Of a DNA stretch of 64,000 nt, positions 41,782 to 54,600 are shown piece after piece. Positions within the stretch are counted from its first letter, which is position 1, and every line of letters starts with the position of its first letter. The notes under the pieces were generated by a model, which was not told where the DNA came from, made no database searches, and was given only the letters and a program-made list of their open reading frames with translations. Source of the stretch: Glandiceps talaboti (taxonomy: Eukaryota; Hemichordata; Enteropneusta; Spengelidae); NCBI RefSeq assembly GCF_964340395.1, contig NC_135550.1, forward strand, positions 31,654,176-31,718,175, given 5' to 3'. The position numbers and the translations under genes are program-made.

Positions 41782-44700
41782 CTAGCATCTCCTCAAGGAT
41801 TCCGGATATTTGGTCTGTAATTCTTCTTTAAACTGTCTGAATAGAATTCTATTCCTTTCATTGTCTTTGTCTTTCTGTACATGAAACCCACCTGGGTTCT
41901 TGAATCCCTTGTGAAGTACAAATCCATTATCTACAATTGCAAAGTTATATCCAGCAATATGAACTTCACACACCTGGGTAAGGAAGTACAGAAAACAAAT
42001 CAAATCAGTTTTGTAAAGGCTTGTGATTCAATCTTATCAGTGGCGCCATAAGTATGAGATAAAGACATTCTTTTGTTCAGAGCCAAATTTTTTCTATAGC
42101 TGTACCAGACAATCATTTTTCATTCTTCAAGTTGAATTCTTATCATAACTGGGCCTGTAACACATAGTAGTCTACACAGTAGGTTTTATTAACTAATAAC
42201 TTGAAGTAGTGTGAAAAAAATTACCTACCACGTCCTCAACAAATGATCGTAGTTTAATATTTTGATTTGATTTGAAAACATATATTGCATGGAAAGAGTT
42301 GTGTACTTTTAATAGTCTTTTCTACCATAGAGATATAATACATAAATAAACCACCCAGCAAAGAAAGATTGCCATGGCTTGATAAAACCATAGACCCTCC
42401 ACCAAGGTGATAAAACCAATGTATTAATACAATGAAGTCATTGTCAAAGTGTACATGCAGCCTATCTTCAAAATACAGGGATGGCTATTGAGATCAAATA
42501 TGGTCCTAGAGACAAGAAAATGTTTGTAAATAACCTTGTCATTGCACAGTGTACCATCTGTATTGCAGTGTTCATTGACTTGGGCTCCGATTATTTTTGA
42601 ACTTACATATTTGTTACACTGTGTCACCAAATCATTTCCATTTTGCTTACAAGATCTGTCTTTCTTATAAAGGTATGATTAAATTGATTGGACAGATTTA
42701 TGTGCCATTCAAGGTTCTTTCTTGTGAAAATGAAAAAAAAAATTGCAACTTCATCTGTGAGTGCAAATACACACCAAAATCGATTTTAAAATCAAACATG
42801 CATCTATAGTTTAAAATGTCACACTTTCTCCAGACAATTCACTACCATACACAATAGTATATCTTCACACCACAATTCCCTACAGTTACTAAGTTGTCAA
42901 TTGGTTAAAGATAAACAATACATTGTCCATACTTTTCTTTTTGCATAATGTTTGTTTAACTTCAAAGCTTGAAGGTGAATCTAACATCTACACAAGTACA
43001 TAACATTATATTGACAATAACCAATAATGTATAAATTTGAAAATACAAAATAAAAACATTACACTACCTGACTTATTCTGTTAAAACCATACTGTTTAAA
43101 TCTCTCATCATATTTTGGAATGTTTCTGTTTGCAATGTAGAATGGTTCCCATGGATCTTTCCACTCCACTTCATAGGCAATGTTTAGCTTTCTCCCTGAC
43201 ACAGCCGGCACCTGAAAGAAAGAAATCAGTAAAAAAATTTGATGTTAAATCAAACATCAAATACATCATTGTGATCAAAATTACTTGACTGAGGTTGACA
43301 TTTGTGTATGTGGTTTTTAAAAAAGAAAGTTATTGATAAAATTCTTCCAAGAAAATAAATTCATTGTTTGAAATAGCTGACTAACATATGTGTATACCAT
43401 TTCCATGTGTTTGTGTCAGTCATGTTTTGGGGAATTCGGTGATGCTCAACGGTGGTCAAACATTTTAGAGCCCTTTTTCAACTCAGATTATTGCAGACAA
43501 TGTTTATATACATCACAGAAATTGTATCCTCTGAATCTAGCAAAATTGCTTCTATTAGTTGACAATTCACAGAATTTACTAATTGTGTATTCATTCTTGT
43601 ACAAGGAGTCCAACTTGAAAATTCAGCTTTGCTTCTTAGCATATTATATGTATGTTGACAAGCAGTGATTGAAATGAAATTTAGTTTTCTTAATTACAAA
43701 ATTGACATGCTTGAACAAGAAGTTGTAATGACATCCTCTTTGCATTCATAAGTGCAATGAGTGGTAACGAGTATATTGTTTTTTTGTAAAACAGAAATTA
43801 ACGATGCCATTGCAATGCATGTGGAAGTACTGTAAGGGACATTAGTGTTATAATTGAGCTGACTTGATCAATTAAAAATGAACAACATAAAGATGGGTTT
43901 GAGCTACTTGACTAACATGCATGAAATTAACCACCTGAGACGTTGAGAAATAGGCATGCATTTCATCATTGAAGATCAAGTTCAGGTACAAGGAATTCAG
44001 GGGGAAGAAATGGTTTAATTCATTACACAGTACTATATCTTTAGCTTCACCTAGGTTAAGCTATAACTCACTCTAACACTAGCTACATCAGTACTATATC
44101 TTTAGCTTCACCTAGGCTAAGCTATAACTCACTCTAAACTAGCTACATCAGTACTTTATCTTTAGCTTCACCTAGGTTAAGCTATAACTCACTCTAACAC
44201 TAGCTACATCAGTACTATATCTTTAGCTTCACCTAGGTTAAGCTATAACTCACTCTAACACTAGCTACATCAGTACTATATCTTTAGCTTCACCTAGGTT
44301 AAGCTATAACTCACTCTAACACTAGCTACATCAGTACTATATCTTTAGCTTCACCTAGGCTAAGCTATAACTCACTCTACCTCTAGCTACATCAGTACTA
44401 TATCTTTAGCTTCACCTATAGGCTAAGCTATAACTCACTCTACCTCTAGCTACATCAGTACATGGCTTCTTCAGATTAGGTTTCATATACTTGGAAACCA
44501 TTTGATCATTCAAACAATAAATACTTGGAAAATCTTAACAAAGGAAATATGTATCGCCTTTTGAAAGAATTTCACATGGAATTAAAATTATCTAGCCAAG
44601 AGACTCATGATTGGCTTCTAATCTAGTGATTCTATTCAACAGAATCACTAGATTTGAATGCTAAATGATGAATTTCTCAGCTAGGAATTACCAAGAAGAA

Positions 44701-45924
44701 AATATAGCTTGCTGCAAGTATGTCAGAACTGAGCTCTGTTTTCTGGCGTCACTAGAATACACTTAACATACCAGACAATTTATTATGGTCCTTGCTTATG
44801 CCAGACTAAGTATCCAAAACACTTCAAATTACCCAAGTCAACAGACACAGTTGTGTTGGTTGTCAAAGAAATCACTAAATCCTTCACCAAACATTAAATT
44901 CTCCATTCTATAGTACTGATGTTTTCATTTTATCATCTATACTTACATTTAGTCCTTTCCATTTTGTATAATTTGAATGTTTCTGACATTTCCAGCATAG
45001 TTCCTGATAAAACGGTCGCACATCTCCTTTATCCCACAATTCTATCAGTTCAGTCCTATACTTGGGAAAATTGGACGCATCCATGTCAATTTCAAATGCT
45101 GGCAACACATAAACCTGGTTCTGTGGTTCTTCCATGTCCCATTGCATTGTTTGTTTCTTTAGCAAGATAAACTCTGTAAATTGCACTCTTAGTTCAAGAC
45201 TTGGTAGCATGTCAATATCAATAACAAAGACATAGTCAGTTCCACTGCCTTGCCATGCTACATTTCTCAGAAGGTTATTCGGATAAGGCACATCATCAAC
45301 ATAATTTTGATTGAAATTCTGAAAGTTTTCTACCCATTCCAATACCTCATTGCAAGGCACTTGTAAGTCCATACTATCATCATCAGTAAAGTCAAGGGAT
45401 TCAGCTTTGACAGTGTCTTTCATTTCACCAAGAGGATGAACAAGATGAAATGAGACATGCTGTCTTATTGCGGGAAAACATTTCCTTAGATGTAAAATCA
45501 CTAAATAGACTGATTTCATTTTCGGTTTAGGTGAAAATATTGCGACTGAGATCGGTCCTATCCACCTTTCCGCTAAAACTTGCAAGTGATGAAGATTGTT
45601 CACTGAACATTGTGTTACTATAGTAACATCATCTTTCCTGCTCGTCTTCTGCTTGGCGATGTTTTCACTCGAGATGAGAAACCTAAGTACTTGATAGTTA
45701 CCGCTTGAATCAAGACCCAGGGAAAGCCTACGCGGACGATGCAATGCCCTTTTCAGTGAAATGGGAGGCTTCGGTTTCTGCACCTTGCTTTGTTTAGTCC
45801 GTGTCTCCACGAGGGATAGTAGAAAAAGGTGTACGACTTGTAAAAGAACGATAGCCGTAACAAGCACCACGATCAGGCGTGTTGTTGAACATTGTTGTCG
45901 AACAAACCTGCAGAAACCTGCCAT
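41782..45924 (-). CDS. B4GAT1: Beta-1,4-glucuronyltransferase 1 (GT49 family)
   Basis: Three minus-strand exons: 44947-45924, 43068-43211 and 41782-41973 (stop included), all phase 0, giving 437 residues (human 415). It is a type II membrane protein with a short cytoplasmic N-terminus and a transmembrane anchor at about 16-38. The glycosyltransferase domain has [13 protein letters not shown] and the DxD motif VIDIDMLPS (Asp236, Asp238), which binds the metal and UDP-sugar. It continues with [41 protein letters not shown] and a final RRC, all matching human B4GAT1 in order. In animals B4GAT1 adds glucuronic acid to xylose on O-mannosyl glycans of alpha-dystroglycan in the Golgi, priming LARGE. 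A second family copy lies just upstream on the same strand. Confidence 0.93.
44029..44460. repeat. 61-bp minisatellite, about 7 copies
   Basis: Units contain CAGTACTATATCTTTAGCTT and CACCTAGGTTAAGCTATAAC. It lies in intron 1 of the B4GAT1 gene. The last two units share CTCTACCTCTAGC instead of CTCTAACACTAGC. Confidence 0.95.
44620..44654. other. Perfect 14-bp hairpin with 7-nt loop
   Basis: AATCTAGTGATTCT and its exact complement lie in B4GAT1 intron 1. In the transcribed (minus) strand it would form a stable stem. Confidence 0.75.
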
Positions 45925-46089
45925 TATCGATGATCACGTACACAATGCAAAGTGACTTCTCGTACATCACCGTCTTCAAAACCACGCTCTTTCATCATCT
46001 GCATAATTGTTCTGAGTTTCAATTCATATGAAAACATTGCAGACAGCACTCACTCTGATCCGAGGCCTCGTTTGCGAGGTCATTTTAGG

Positions 46090-46115
46090 ACTTCCGCTTA
46101 ACTGACACATGCGCA
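46090..46115. promoter_or_regulatory. ETS-like plus NRF1-like sites, B4GAT1 promoter
   Basis: ACTTCCG (ETS core GGAA on the minus strand) is followed 12 nt later by ATGCGCA (NRF1-type half palindrome), 166-191 bp upstream of the B4GAT1 start codon. The same pair with nearly the same spacing precedes the paralog. Confidence 0.5.
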
Positions 46116-47281
46116 CTTTGTTTAGTGTGACTCAGAGTTTGACCGTGATGACAGACAAGTAAGAAATTTGCGTATTTGGGTTCAAAATTGCAATTTTACA
46201 ACACACAGCCTACAATATATTAGAATTGCATGTATGTTGGTTTCTTCTGGCGAATGTCTTTTAATATTACAACTCGCCTGCTAAAACATGAATGGAGCTA
46301 GCGGCGCGTCGTGAAAACAAATGTTTTGATAGTCTCTTCAATACTCTATAGATGGCGCTGTTTCACAAATTAACTTGCAGGAGTGCATTAATTGTACATT
46401 TAATTTTCCGAGAGGGAGGGTTTTCGGGAGGGGGCGTCAAATTTTCTCAATGAGTGCATTCTGAAAACAGCAGCCTCATTCGTAATATATACCGGTCAGA
46501 AAACACTGAGCATATGAATACAGTAATTTTGCCATCAGAGAGGCTAATTGAGTATCAATTCAAAATATGATGTGCTTGTTTAAATTTTAATAAAACTATA
46601 TTTGAACAAGTTCCTTTCATTTCAAGGTTCTACTGGAATACTCATAGTGTTGCACATGGAGGTCAGTCCTCATTTCCAAATCAGAATTTATTTGATTCAT
46701 GTAGCAGACACATAATCTTCTGGATACATGGATTCAAACTGGTAGGGTTTGATTGTGTCTGCAGTATGCCATTCTTACAAGCCAGAGCACATATTCTGCT
46801 GGAGGAATATGAAATATGAAGGTAGATACGTTTCGTTCAGTGTCGTAAAGAGACCTGTGGTTTAGGATGTTGCTGAGTATGCTAATGAAACAGTACTAGA
46901 AAAATTGACTTTAAGTATACTCTAAACTATTCCATTGACAATTTCAACCATACTCTAATTTTTTGTTGTTGATTTTATCATTATCATAGGGTGGGGTTGG
47001 GTGGGGGATGTCATAAAACCAAAGGGACAAACTTGGTGCACTGAATAAATTACTGTAATGATATCATCTGAATGTGATTGCATCATCTCTTTAATTCCAA
47101 TAGTCCCAAAAGCTAAAAAAATTAATAAATCTGCCAAAATATTTACATACATGTGAGTCTCTTGTACATGTATTTGAAAACCACTACTTTGTTCATGTAT
47201 GACAAAATAATCTGAAGGAAGACAAAGATTTATACATACTTGTCAATAAAATCTACGACTCCTTCCATTCTTTGCTCCTAC

Positions 47282-47498
47282 TAGACTGTTGACAGTATTT
47301 TGTGCCTTTTTTGCTACATTTTACCTAAAACTGAAGTCCTTGCCTTGCCCCAATCTGGGGCAATACTATAACCACGTACTGATAACAAAAGCGAGTGCCT
47401 TTCAGTTAATTTTAGTATTCAGTGCTATGTAGCGAGGTGACGACTTTGTTTTAGATGAAACGTAGCAAAAAAGGGCACAAACAACTGTCAACAGTCTA
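47282..47498. mobile_element. Palindromic MITE, TA target duplication, 217 bp
   Basis: Inverted arms of about 58 bp begin GACTGTTGACAG and share TTTTTTGCTAC; TA dinucleotides flank both ends. The arms are roughly 80% alike, so the copy is older than the 48.6-kb one. Confidence 0.8.
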
Positions 47499-48074
47499 TG
47501 TCGATTGTAAAATGACATGTTTTAGTACTATTTAGTGACCTCTTAATGTATGAGACCAGAAAGAAATTGAACTCTTCGTAGAAAACACTGTCCCCTCAAA
47601 AACTTTACTTGTGTGTGATGAATGCATGAAATAAATGCATGTATTTCCCTTGTTCTTTATCTAATATGCCCAAGATTAAACAAAAAATTGTCACCCTTAA
47701 ATACCAGTGCCTGCAATATGCACAAAATAGCTTAATTTTGGTACTTGACCCTGAAGGTTAAGGTGAAGGTTTTCTGTCAATATTTTTGAAAAATATATTG
47801 CCTTCCAACAGTTCGAGACTGTTGTGCAAGCTGCCATTTTTGAAACTGATAACAAAGTTGTTGTTCTTATGCAGATACAAATGACGGACATCATCATTAT
47901 ATACACATCTAAAATAAATTACTAATTTCAGAACATAGTGTGTTTTTGAAAATTACAGCATATTAAACATCACACCAAATATGTTTGTATGTACACTGTG
48001 GTGACACTACTTCTATGTTAACTTAACCTTTCTAAAGACCCCTTTAAAGAAGTCTATCTGTACGCATTATTGAG

Positions 48075-48080
48075 TTTATT
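48075..48080 (-). terminator. Candidate poly(A) signal of the B4GAT1-like gene
   Basis: AATAAA on the minus strand, 257 bp past the stop of the 48337-51059 gene. Confidence 0.45.
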
Positions 48081-48336
48081 TAAAATAATTTGTATTTTTT
48101 TTTTAAATTGTAAATAAAAGAATTCTGCTCATTATATAATTTGAATAAACTCTGAAAAAAAATATATTTAAATATTTTAAAATCATAGTGAAGTGTTTAT
48201 GTTGGTTCTAGAAAAGTTCAGGAAATTGTCCTAATCCTGACATGCTATCATTTTGTAAACCTTATCACCAAAGCTTAACCTGCTAACAATGTATAAAAGG
48301 ATGATAAATTGCCCCCAGTTCTTTAAAGGCTGCAGT

Positions 48337-51059
48337 TTATGAACAACTTCTTAATGACTGAGGGTAGACTCTCTTTAACTTTTCTTCAAATTCTTTGAGC
48401 TGGAATTGATCTCTTCCTCTGTTGTCTTCTGGCCTCTTAGTGCCACTGTGTAAAGCAAATGCACTGTCCAACACTGCAAACTGAAAACCTGCCACATGTA
48501 ATTCACATACCTGTAATAAAGAATATCAAATATATATTTCCATTATGACCCATGTCATGCATATCCAGCAGTCATAGCATCAAATTCAATTTTTGTTCCA
48601 AACACAAACTTGAAAATTGTACCTGAAATTTTTGACTGCACACATCAGTCTTTGTCAACAGTTTGTCAGTTTCCAGGAAGTTTGTACTGACAAATTGTTG
48701 ACAAAGACTGAAGTGTGCAGTCAAAAATATCAGGTACAATTTTCAAGTTTGTGTTTGGAACAAAAGATTAATTCGATACTATGGTTTACAACACATACAG
48801 ATGAATTTTAAATTGAAGATCCAAAAGTCATGTTTACCCCTAGGGTGCAATGAATAGGACTGTATACACAGTCAGTCGATTGTTTCTACTCTTGCATCAT
48901 GTGGTATACTTACATGACTGCTTCTACCCTTGTTGATATCATTGAAGTTTTCATCAAATTTTGGGATATCTCGACTTGCAATAAAATAAGCGTGCCATGG
49001 GCTCTGTCCCTTCATCTCAAATGCTACTTCTAGATAAAGGCTTGATGTACTCTGATTGAAAAGTGAATGAAGAGGTACACAAAACAAACATTTTAGCTGA
49101 ATAATACTTCCTTAGAAAATCTTGTTGTCAGCAGTGCATATCACAGTTAATAATTATATAGCCTAAAGACTTAGAGTATCTAGCAATCCAATACAACATA
49201 CAGCAAGACCATGACAACTCTGTAGGCTAATTGTAATACAAACAGGTAATTATTACAGTAACATTGCTAGGACCATTGCTGTGATTACATTGCAAGGACT
49301 TAAGCCAGATAGCCAAGTCCCTGGGTAAAATATTTCTGGGATCAGCATAATAGCATATATGGATGTTAGTAGAGCATTCACAGTCTATTTTGAACCCAAA
49401 ATATATCCACAACCTGTGTGTTTTATGGCAAAGATATTGTGCAAATTTGAATGGTGGCTCTAGATACAACACTGACACAAGTCCCTTGGGAGGATACTAT
49501 AACAACTGTGAAAATAAAAAAAAAGAAAGATGAAAACATTTTCTTTCCAGAAATTCAATAAAGATTATGGGACAAAAATTCTCCCATTCTTTTCTTTTTA
49601 CTTTATAAAAAACTTATTTTGCACCATGTCATTTTTTTCATGGTGTTTTTATTTGTTCACATGGAGCTGGCAAAAAAAAATGTCTGTGATGGAGAAAATG
49701 ACAAGGATAAGATTCCAAAGTGTATAGGGATTCCAATAGAGTACAGGGGTTGAGAACAGCTACATCTGCAGGTTATTTGTTGGATTCTGTGTGGTCAGGG
49801 GTTATAGAGAAACTGACTTTTGCACCTTAGACTTACATTCTTTAAAGAGGCACACAGTGCACCACTCCAGGAAATGAAGACATTTGTGTAAATGTTGTAG
49901 TCAGTCATTTTATGATTTTACATTACTTAAATTATGTGCGACAATTGACTTTCAGTTAACTGGACACCAACAATTTTAGCCAAGAATACATGCTCATGAC
50001 TGGTAGCATTTCATTTTTGTTCCCCAGGACAGCATGAATTCCAGGTTAAAACCTGTTAATATGTATACTACAAACTTGAAAGTGGTAACTTATTCTAAAA
50101 TCACAAAGGAACCCTCCTAACATTTTACATACAACATGACTACAAAAATAAGCAAACATTCTAAATAAAAATACCTGAAAATTTGTCCATTGTGTATAAT
50201 TTACAAATGAACCATGGGGTTTGACAGAGTTTTTCTTCAATAAATCAAGAACTTCAGCTTTATACTTTGGCGGGGTGGAAATATATTCATCATCCAAGTC
50301 AAAATCTGGGATAACAAAGACCATGTGATGATTCACTTCTTGATTTTCTTGCTGTCTCACTATGAATGCTTTGAAACTTTGTTCAAGTTCTCCACTCGGC
50401 ATCATATCTATATTGAGTGTAAAGATATAGTCAGTTATGCTTTCCTTCCATGCAATATTTTGTAAAAGACTGCTTGGGTAGGAAGCATCTTTGGTTGTGA
50501 TATTTTGATCGATTAAGTTATCAGTCAAGTCAAGAACCATACTACAAGGAACTTTGAGCTCCATTTCAGGAACCATATCTGAACCGTCAATGGCATCATC
50601 TGGTTTGATATTGGCTGGAATGATGATGTGAAATGATGCATGTTGTTTTATCAGTGGGAAACATCTTCTGAAATTTGCTATGGTACTTAATAGAGTTGTA
50701 ACATCACTAGTGAGAACTGCAACAGACACTGGTGCATTCCATCTCTCTACGAGGGTTGGCAAGTGATGAAGTTCATGCAGAGTAGAATGTGTTGCGATGG
50801 TGACATCATCTCTCTTCACTTGGTTCCAGGTGATAGCTTCACTTGTAACTAGATAACTTTGTACTTTGTATTGACCTGTTGAGTAAAGGATGGCGCCAGC
50901 GATTCCTCTGTGATGTTTTGGTAAGGTTTTTAGTTTAACATCTTCTTCTACGTGTGAATCAATAATACTTGCCAGCTGGCGAACTACAACAACTGCCAGC
51001 ACTACCAATACAACTGTCTTCACGGAGCATTTTCGTAAAGGAATAAATTTCAAACTCAT
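48337..51059 (-). CDS. Divergent B4GAT1-like GT49 paralog, possible pseudoenzyme
   Basis: Three exons: 50175-51059, 48914-49051 and 48337-48510 (stop included), all phase 0, giving 398 residues. The layout matches the B4GAT1 gene: a signal-anchor at about 13-33, DDVTIATHS against [23 protein letters not shown] against [14 protein letters not shown], and CELHVAGFQFAVLD against [14 protein letters not shown]. Both introns fall at the same aligned positions (after NYTQWTNFQ and before VCELHVAG). Differences hit the active region: the DxD reads NIDMMPS (Asn216, Asp218), the segment with the LCxxC pair is deleted (VKPHGSFVNYT), and the YGFNRISQ and VLHKGFK motifs are degraded. The frame is intact, so it is probably a functional protein with altered or lost catalysis, perhaps a Golgi partner of B4GAT1. 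An alternative is a new specificity. Confidence 0.85.
48575..48781. mobile_element. Palindromic MITE, TA target duplication, 207 bp
   Basis: Arms of about 95 bp are nearly perfect inverted copies (GTTCCAAACACAAACTTG near each end) around a short centre near 48680; TA flanks both ends. It lies in intron 2 of the B4GAT1-like gene. Confidence 0.88.
49846..50010. mobile_element. Diverged, truncated copy of the TTAA MITE
   Basis: It shares CACCACTCCAGGAAATGA and the following AGTCATTTTATGATTT-type wording with the left arm of the element at 13484-13953. The right arm is missing. It sits in intron 1 of the B4GAT1-like gene. Confidence 0.7.
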
Positions 51060-51255
51060 TATTAATTTTGATTAATCTTACTGTGCAACTCGAACGAAAA
51101 ATTAGAGTACATGCACAAGATAGTTACATGGTTGCACAAACGATTGTGCGCTGACATATCGGTTTTAGTCTGGTCATGGAAGGAAATGTACTTAGGTCTG
51201 TTACAGTGATGTCAATCTGTGCAGTGTGAGCTAAATTTAACTAACGGCATATGTA

Positions 51256-51283
51256 ACTTCCGGGTTATCTTTACGCATGCGCA
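51256..51283. promoter_or_regulatory. ETS-like plus NRF1 sites, B4GAT1-like promoter
   Basis: ACTTCCG and the near-perfect NRF1 palindrome GCATGCGCA are about 12-14 nt apart, 197-224 bp upstream of the start codon at 51059, mirroring the module at 46090-46115. The region also separates this gene from the divergent sushi gene. Confidence 0.55.
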
Positions 51284-51480
51284 GAAGATAGTATAACTAA
51301 TACTAATTTCTCTTAATATCACATAATATCTGGCTCTTTTAAAGCAATTCTCACAACTTTTATTAAGCATTTGTTCATTTAATTTGGTTGAACTAATATT
51401 TTAATAAATACCAAGACATTAATATTGATGATTCATTTTAAGTATGTGCAATACTAATTAATCCATAGAGGCCTTGCTGA

Positions 51481-51488
51481 TGACGTCA
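51481..51488. promoter_or_regulatory. Perfect CRE palindrome TGACGTCA
   Basis: A full CREB/ATF site 206 bp upstream of the sushi-gene start codon and 422 bp upstream of the divergent B4GAT1-like start. Confidence 0.5.
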
Positions 51489-51693
51489 CATTACACCTGA
51501 TCCGACTTTCACCTGAGCACAACGAAAACGGAGTGCTGTGGTTGAGATGATAAATCTGTGACTTTACAGCGAAATTCATTCATTGAACGACTGGGATAGG
51601 TTCATTTTTACAACATTTATCATTCGAGGTGTACATTCCATTGTATTCCGTTTCTTTACGACAGCGAAGCGTGATTTTTAAGGAAGTAAACAA

Positions 51694-54600
51694 ATGTGTC
51701 CTCGCCTGTTGTTCAGCGTTCACTTTCAGCTCTGGACGACACTGCTTTGGTTGTCAATACTTTGTCACGGACAGTACTACGGTGAAGGTATGTTACCATG
51801 TATTTGAAAATATTGAAGTCTAGTACTTTCAGATTTAGCAATTTCCAACCTACCCTTGCGCATGGACCGAGTTGATCAAAACAAACACAACCACTAGTCT
51901 AGTAACGTGTTGCAACGTGCTAGTTTATGTACTTCCATGGGCAAATTAACCATTCATATGCAGTAGTAGGCGTATAGTGTATGTCACTATGTGTGTACAC
52001 ATATGTTCACTGGGGGTAATTTGGCAATTTCTTCTTTGTGAATCCATCTTGACATATCATTATCACGGTAGTTTTGAAAATGGTGATTTTAGGAAAGGTA
52101 TTCCTCTCTCAAAGTTGTCAAAGTTGAGATTGGATATGGGTTCACTGACACAATCTTAATCACTATTTTCCTTTCAAATTCAATGATGGTGGTGGACATC
52201 TTATATAGTGTGATGTAATCTATTGTGTAACGGTACATGTGAAGTCCTGCTTGCACAAGGAGGAAGGAATCATGTTATACGACATCATTTTCACCGTTTT
52301 TCTCGTCAATTCAAGTTCACCAGCACGAGCTGCTCTACAAGCAGGACTATCTTCACCCATTACATACATGCCACAAGAGGTTAAAACATTCCCAAGGCAG
52401 ATTCAATTGATCTGATATGTTGTAAATCTGAGCATGTAATGATGTATGAATTCTGAGAATCTAATTTATTTAGTGCAGTGGTTGTGAATACACAGAAGTA
52501 GGAAGTCATGAACTACATTTGTCTGTTAATGTGTACGATTATCTCCTCATTATCCCGCCCGTAGAGTTGTCTCGGTGTTACTACTTGTACTAGTATCTCA
52601 AAAAGCTCTCTACACTTATACCGTTTGTACTGAGAGCTTCTTTAGATAGTAACACCAAAACAAATCTATGGGCTACCTGATATCCAGTAGTCTAGATGTT
52701 GTTCACAGCATAAAATGGCTCTTTAAAGGCTTACTCCGCATATAAATATGGGTCGCATTAATATGAAGCACATTATGCTAGATGACTTTGACATGTAACA
52801 CACTCACAGAGTACCCATGAACTGCTGTTTTAGAGAGTATTACAGATTTTTTTTTATCTCCTAATGTTGGAGTACGGTACATGTATTATGAATATACAGG
52901 AATTTGCCGAAAGAAATCTCTCACTGTATTTTCAAAACTAGTTGTGTGTTTTGGGGACTGTACTCGAGAAAATGTTTGCTTGATATACGTTGGGAAGTGT
53001 CAGACACAGACCTTGGTTTGAAAATTAGAACTTGTACAGATGATTTGATACCACAGGTAGCATCTAGACCAGATATCTAGAGACATCTTCAATTATTCTT
53101 CTTCACAGCATTGCATCACATATATGTGTATTGTTATAAAGCTGTGTCCCATTGAAAGCAAGATGTTGTTTTACATTAACACAGGAAGGAAAACCTGTTT
53201 TTGACTGATAAGGGATGTTGAATGTCCTGTTCAGTGTTGCAATAGTCATTTAAAATATTAATTTTCTGGTATTTTCCTATGATTTGTGTCTTGGGACAAA
53301 GGGTAAATTACTCTCTTAACATTCTAATGCTGTTTATAAGAGTTAAAGACTTCAAAGTATGACTGAATGTGGTTTTCAGTAGTTCATGATTATTTTGTTA
53401 TATAATTTATAGTGTTCAATTCTCCCTGTCAACTAACATATCTTTTATTAGTCTAGTTCCTGACGGACCGTATTCCGTACTACATTTGTACGTTATCTTC
53501 ATACTGTACCGGCTAGTCAATCATGTTACTCAAGGCATTAATTATGGTTCAACCCATGGTGGGCGAAGCGCAAACGGCACATGTCAGTAGTAATCCGTCA
53601 CAAATTGACAGGCTGTCGTCATCGTTCTCATGTTTCTAGGATCTAGGACTGATATGATATGCAAATGTCCAACCAGGACTCCACCTGCAGTCTGTTTAAA
53701 ATAAAATAATGTGGGGACGCGACAACGTCATCATGTTTATATGAATGCTGTAGGAGGAGCACAGAATTCTGTGCGAGGGTAACAGTATTGATTAGATGGT
53801 ATACAGGGGTGAACAAATCCACTGGGTCCGGGACTAGCGATTTTTTTGGGCGGACCACACAAATTTTACCTTGTCTGCTCTGTCGGACCAGTACCTTACT
53901 GTTAATAACTATGTTAAAAAGTCATCTGAATATACAGATTCATAGGCAAGATTTAACATTTGACATTAGCGGGACCTGGGACCACTAATTCTTTCAGCAG
54001 GACCACTGGATTTTTTAAGGCACTGGTCTGGGGACCACCAGTTCACAAAATGATTTGTTCACCCCTGGTATAGTATGAAGATAACGTAGTATGCAATACA
54101 GTCTCTCAGGAACTAGACTAATCTTTTTAGTGCCTGAAGGGGACTATAGCATTACAATGGGCTCTGTCTGTCTGTGTATGCATCCATCCATAATATGTAA
54201 TTTCTCAGACAGGTGATATCTGATTTCTTTCAAACCTGGTACAAAGGTGATATGTCATATGGGAGATATGCATGTCACTCAGTTTTTGTGATATATGTAA
54301 ATTTGACCGAATGGTGGCCATATTTGGAGGTAAAAATCAATATTTGCAGTATAACTAGAAAACCGTAATACACAGACACTCCATTCAAGTGCCTACCCCT
54401 ATTATCAAGTACAAGCTTTCTTTTTAAAACGTGACCATGACCCAGGTTCATTTATCAAAATCTATCCAGTTCTTGCCTATCACAGACACTTTTTCATATT
54501 TATTTGTTTCCAGTTTCTTTTAAATCATGTCCACAAGTAATGAAATAATGTAATGAAATAAAAATGCAAACACAATTAGATAAAAATGCAAACAAAATGA

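Larger units (their letters stand above)
45925..48336. other. Region between the two B4GAT1-family genes
   Basis: It holds the B4GAT1 promoter side (46000-46130), a palindromic MITE (47282-47498) and otherwise AT-rich DNA with no recognised gene. The last 260 bp are probably the 3' UTR of the upstream paralog. Confidence 0.6.

Noticed and set aside
51629-51823. Alternative 64-codon frame over the sushi signal-peptide exon
   Set aside because: The frame starting at 51694 gives a clear signal peptide and joins in phase 1 to the CCP1 exon; the other frame does not.
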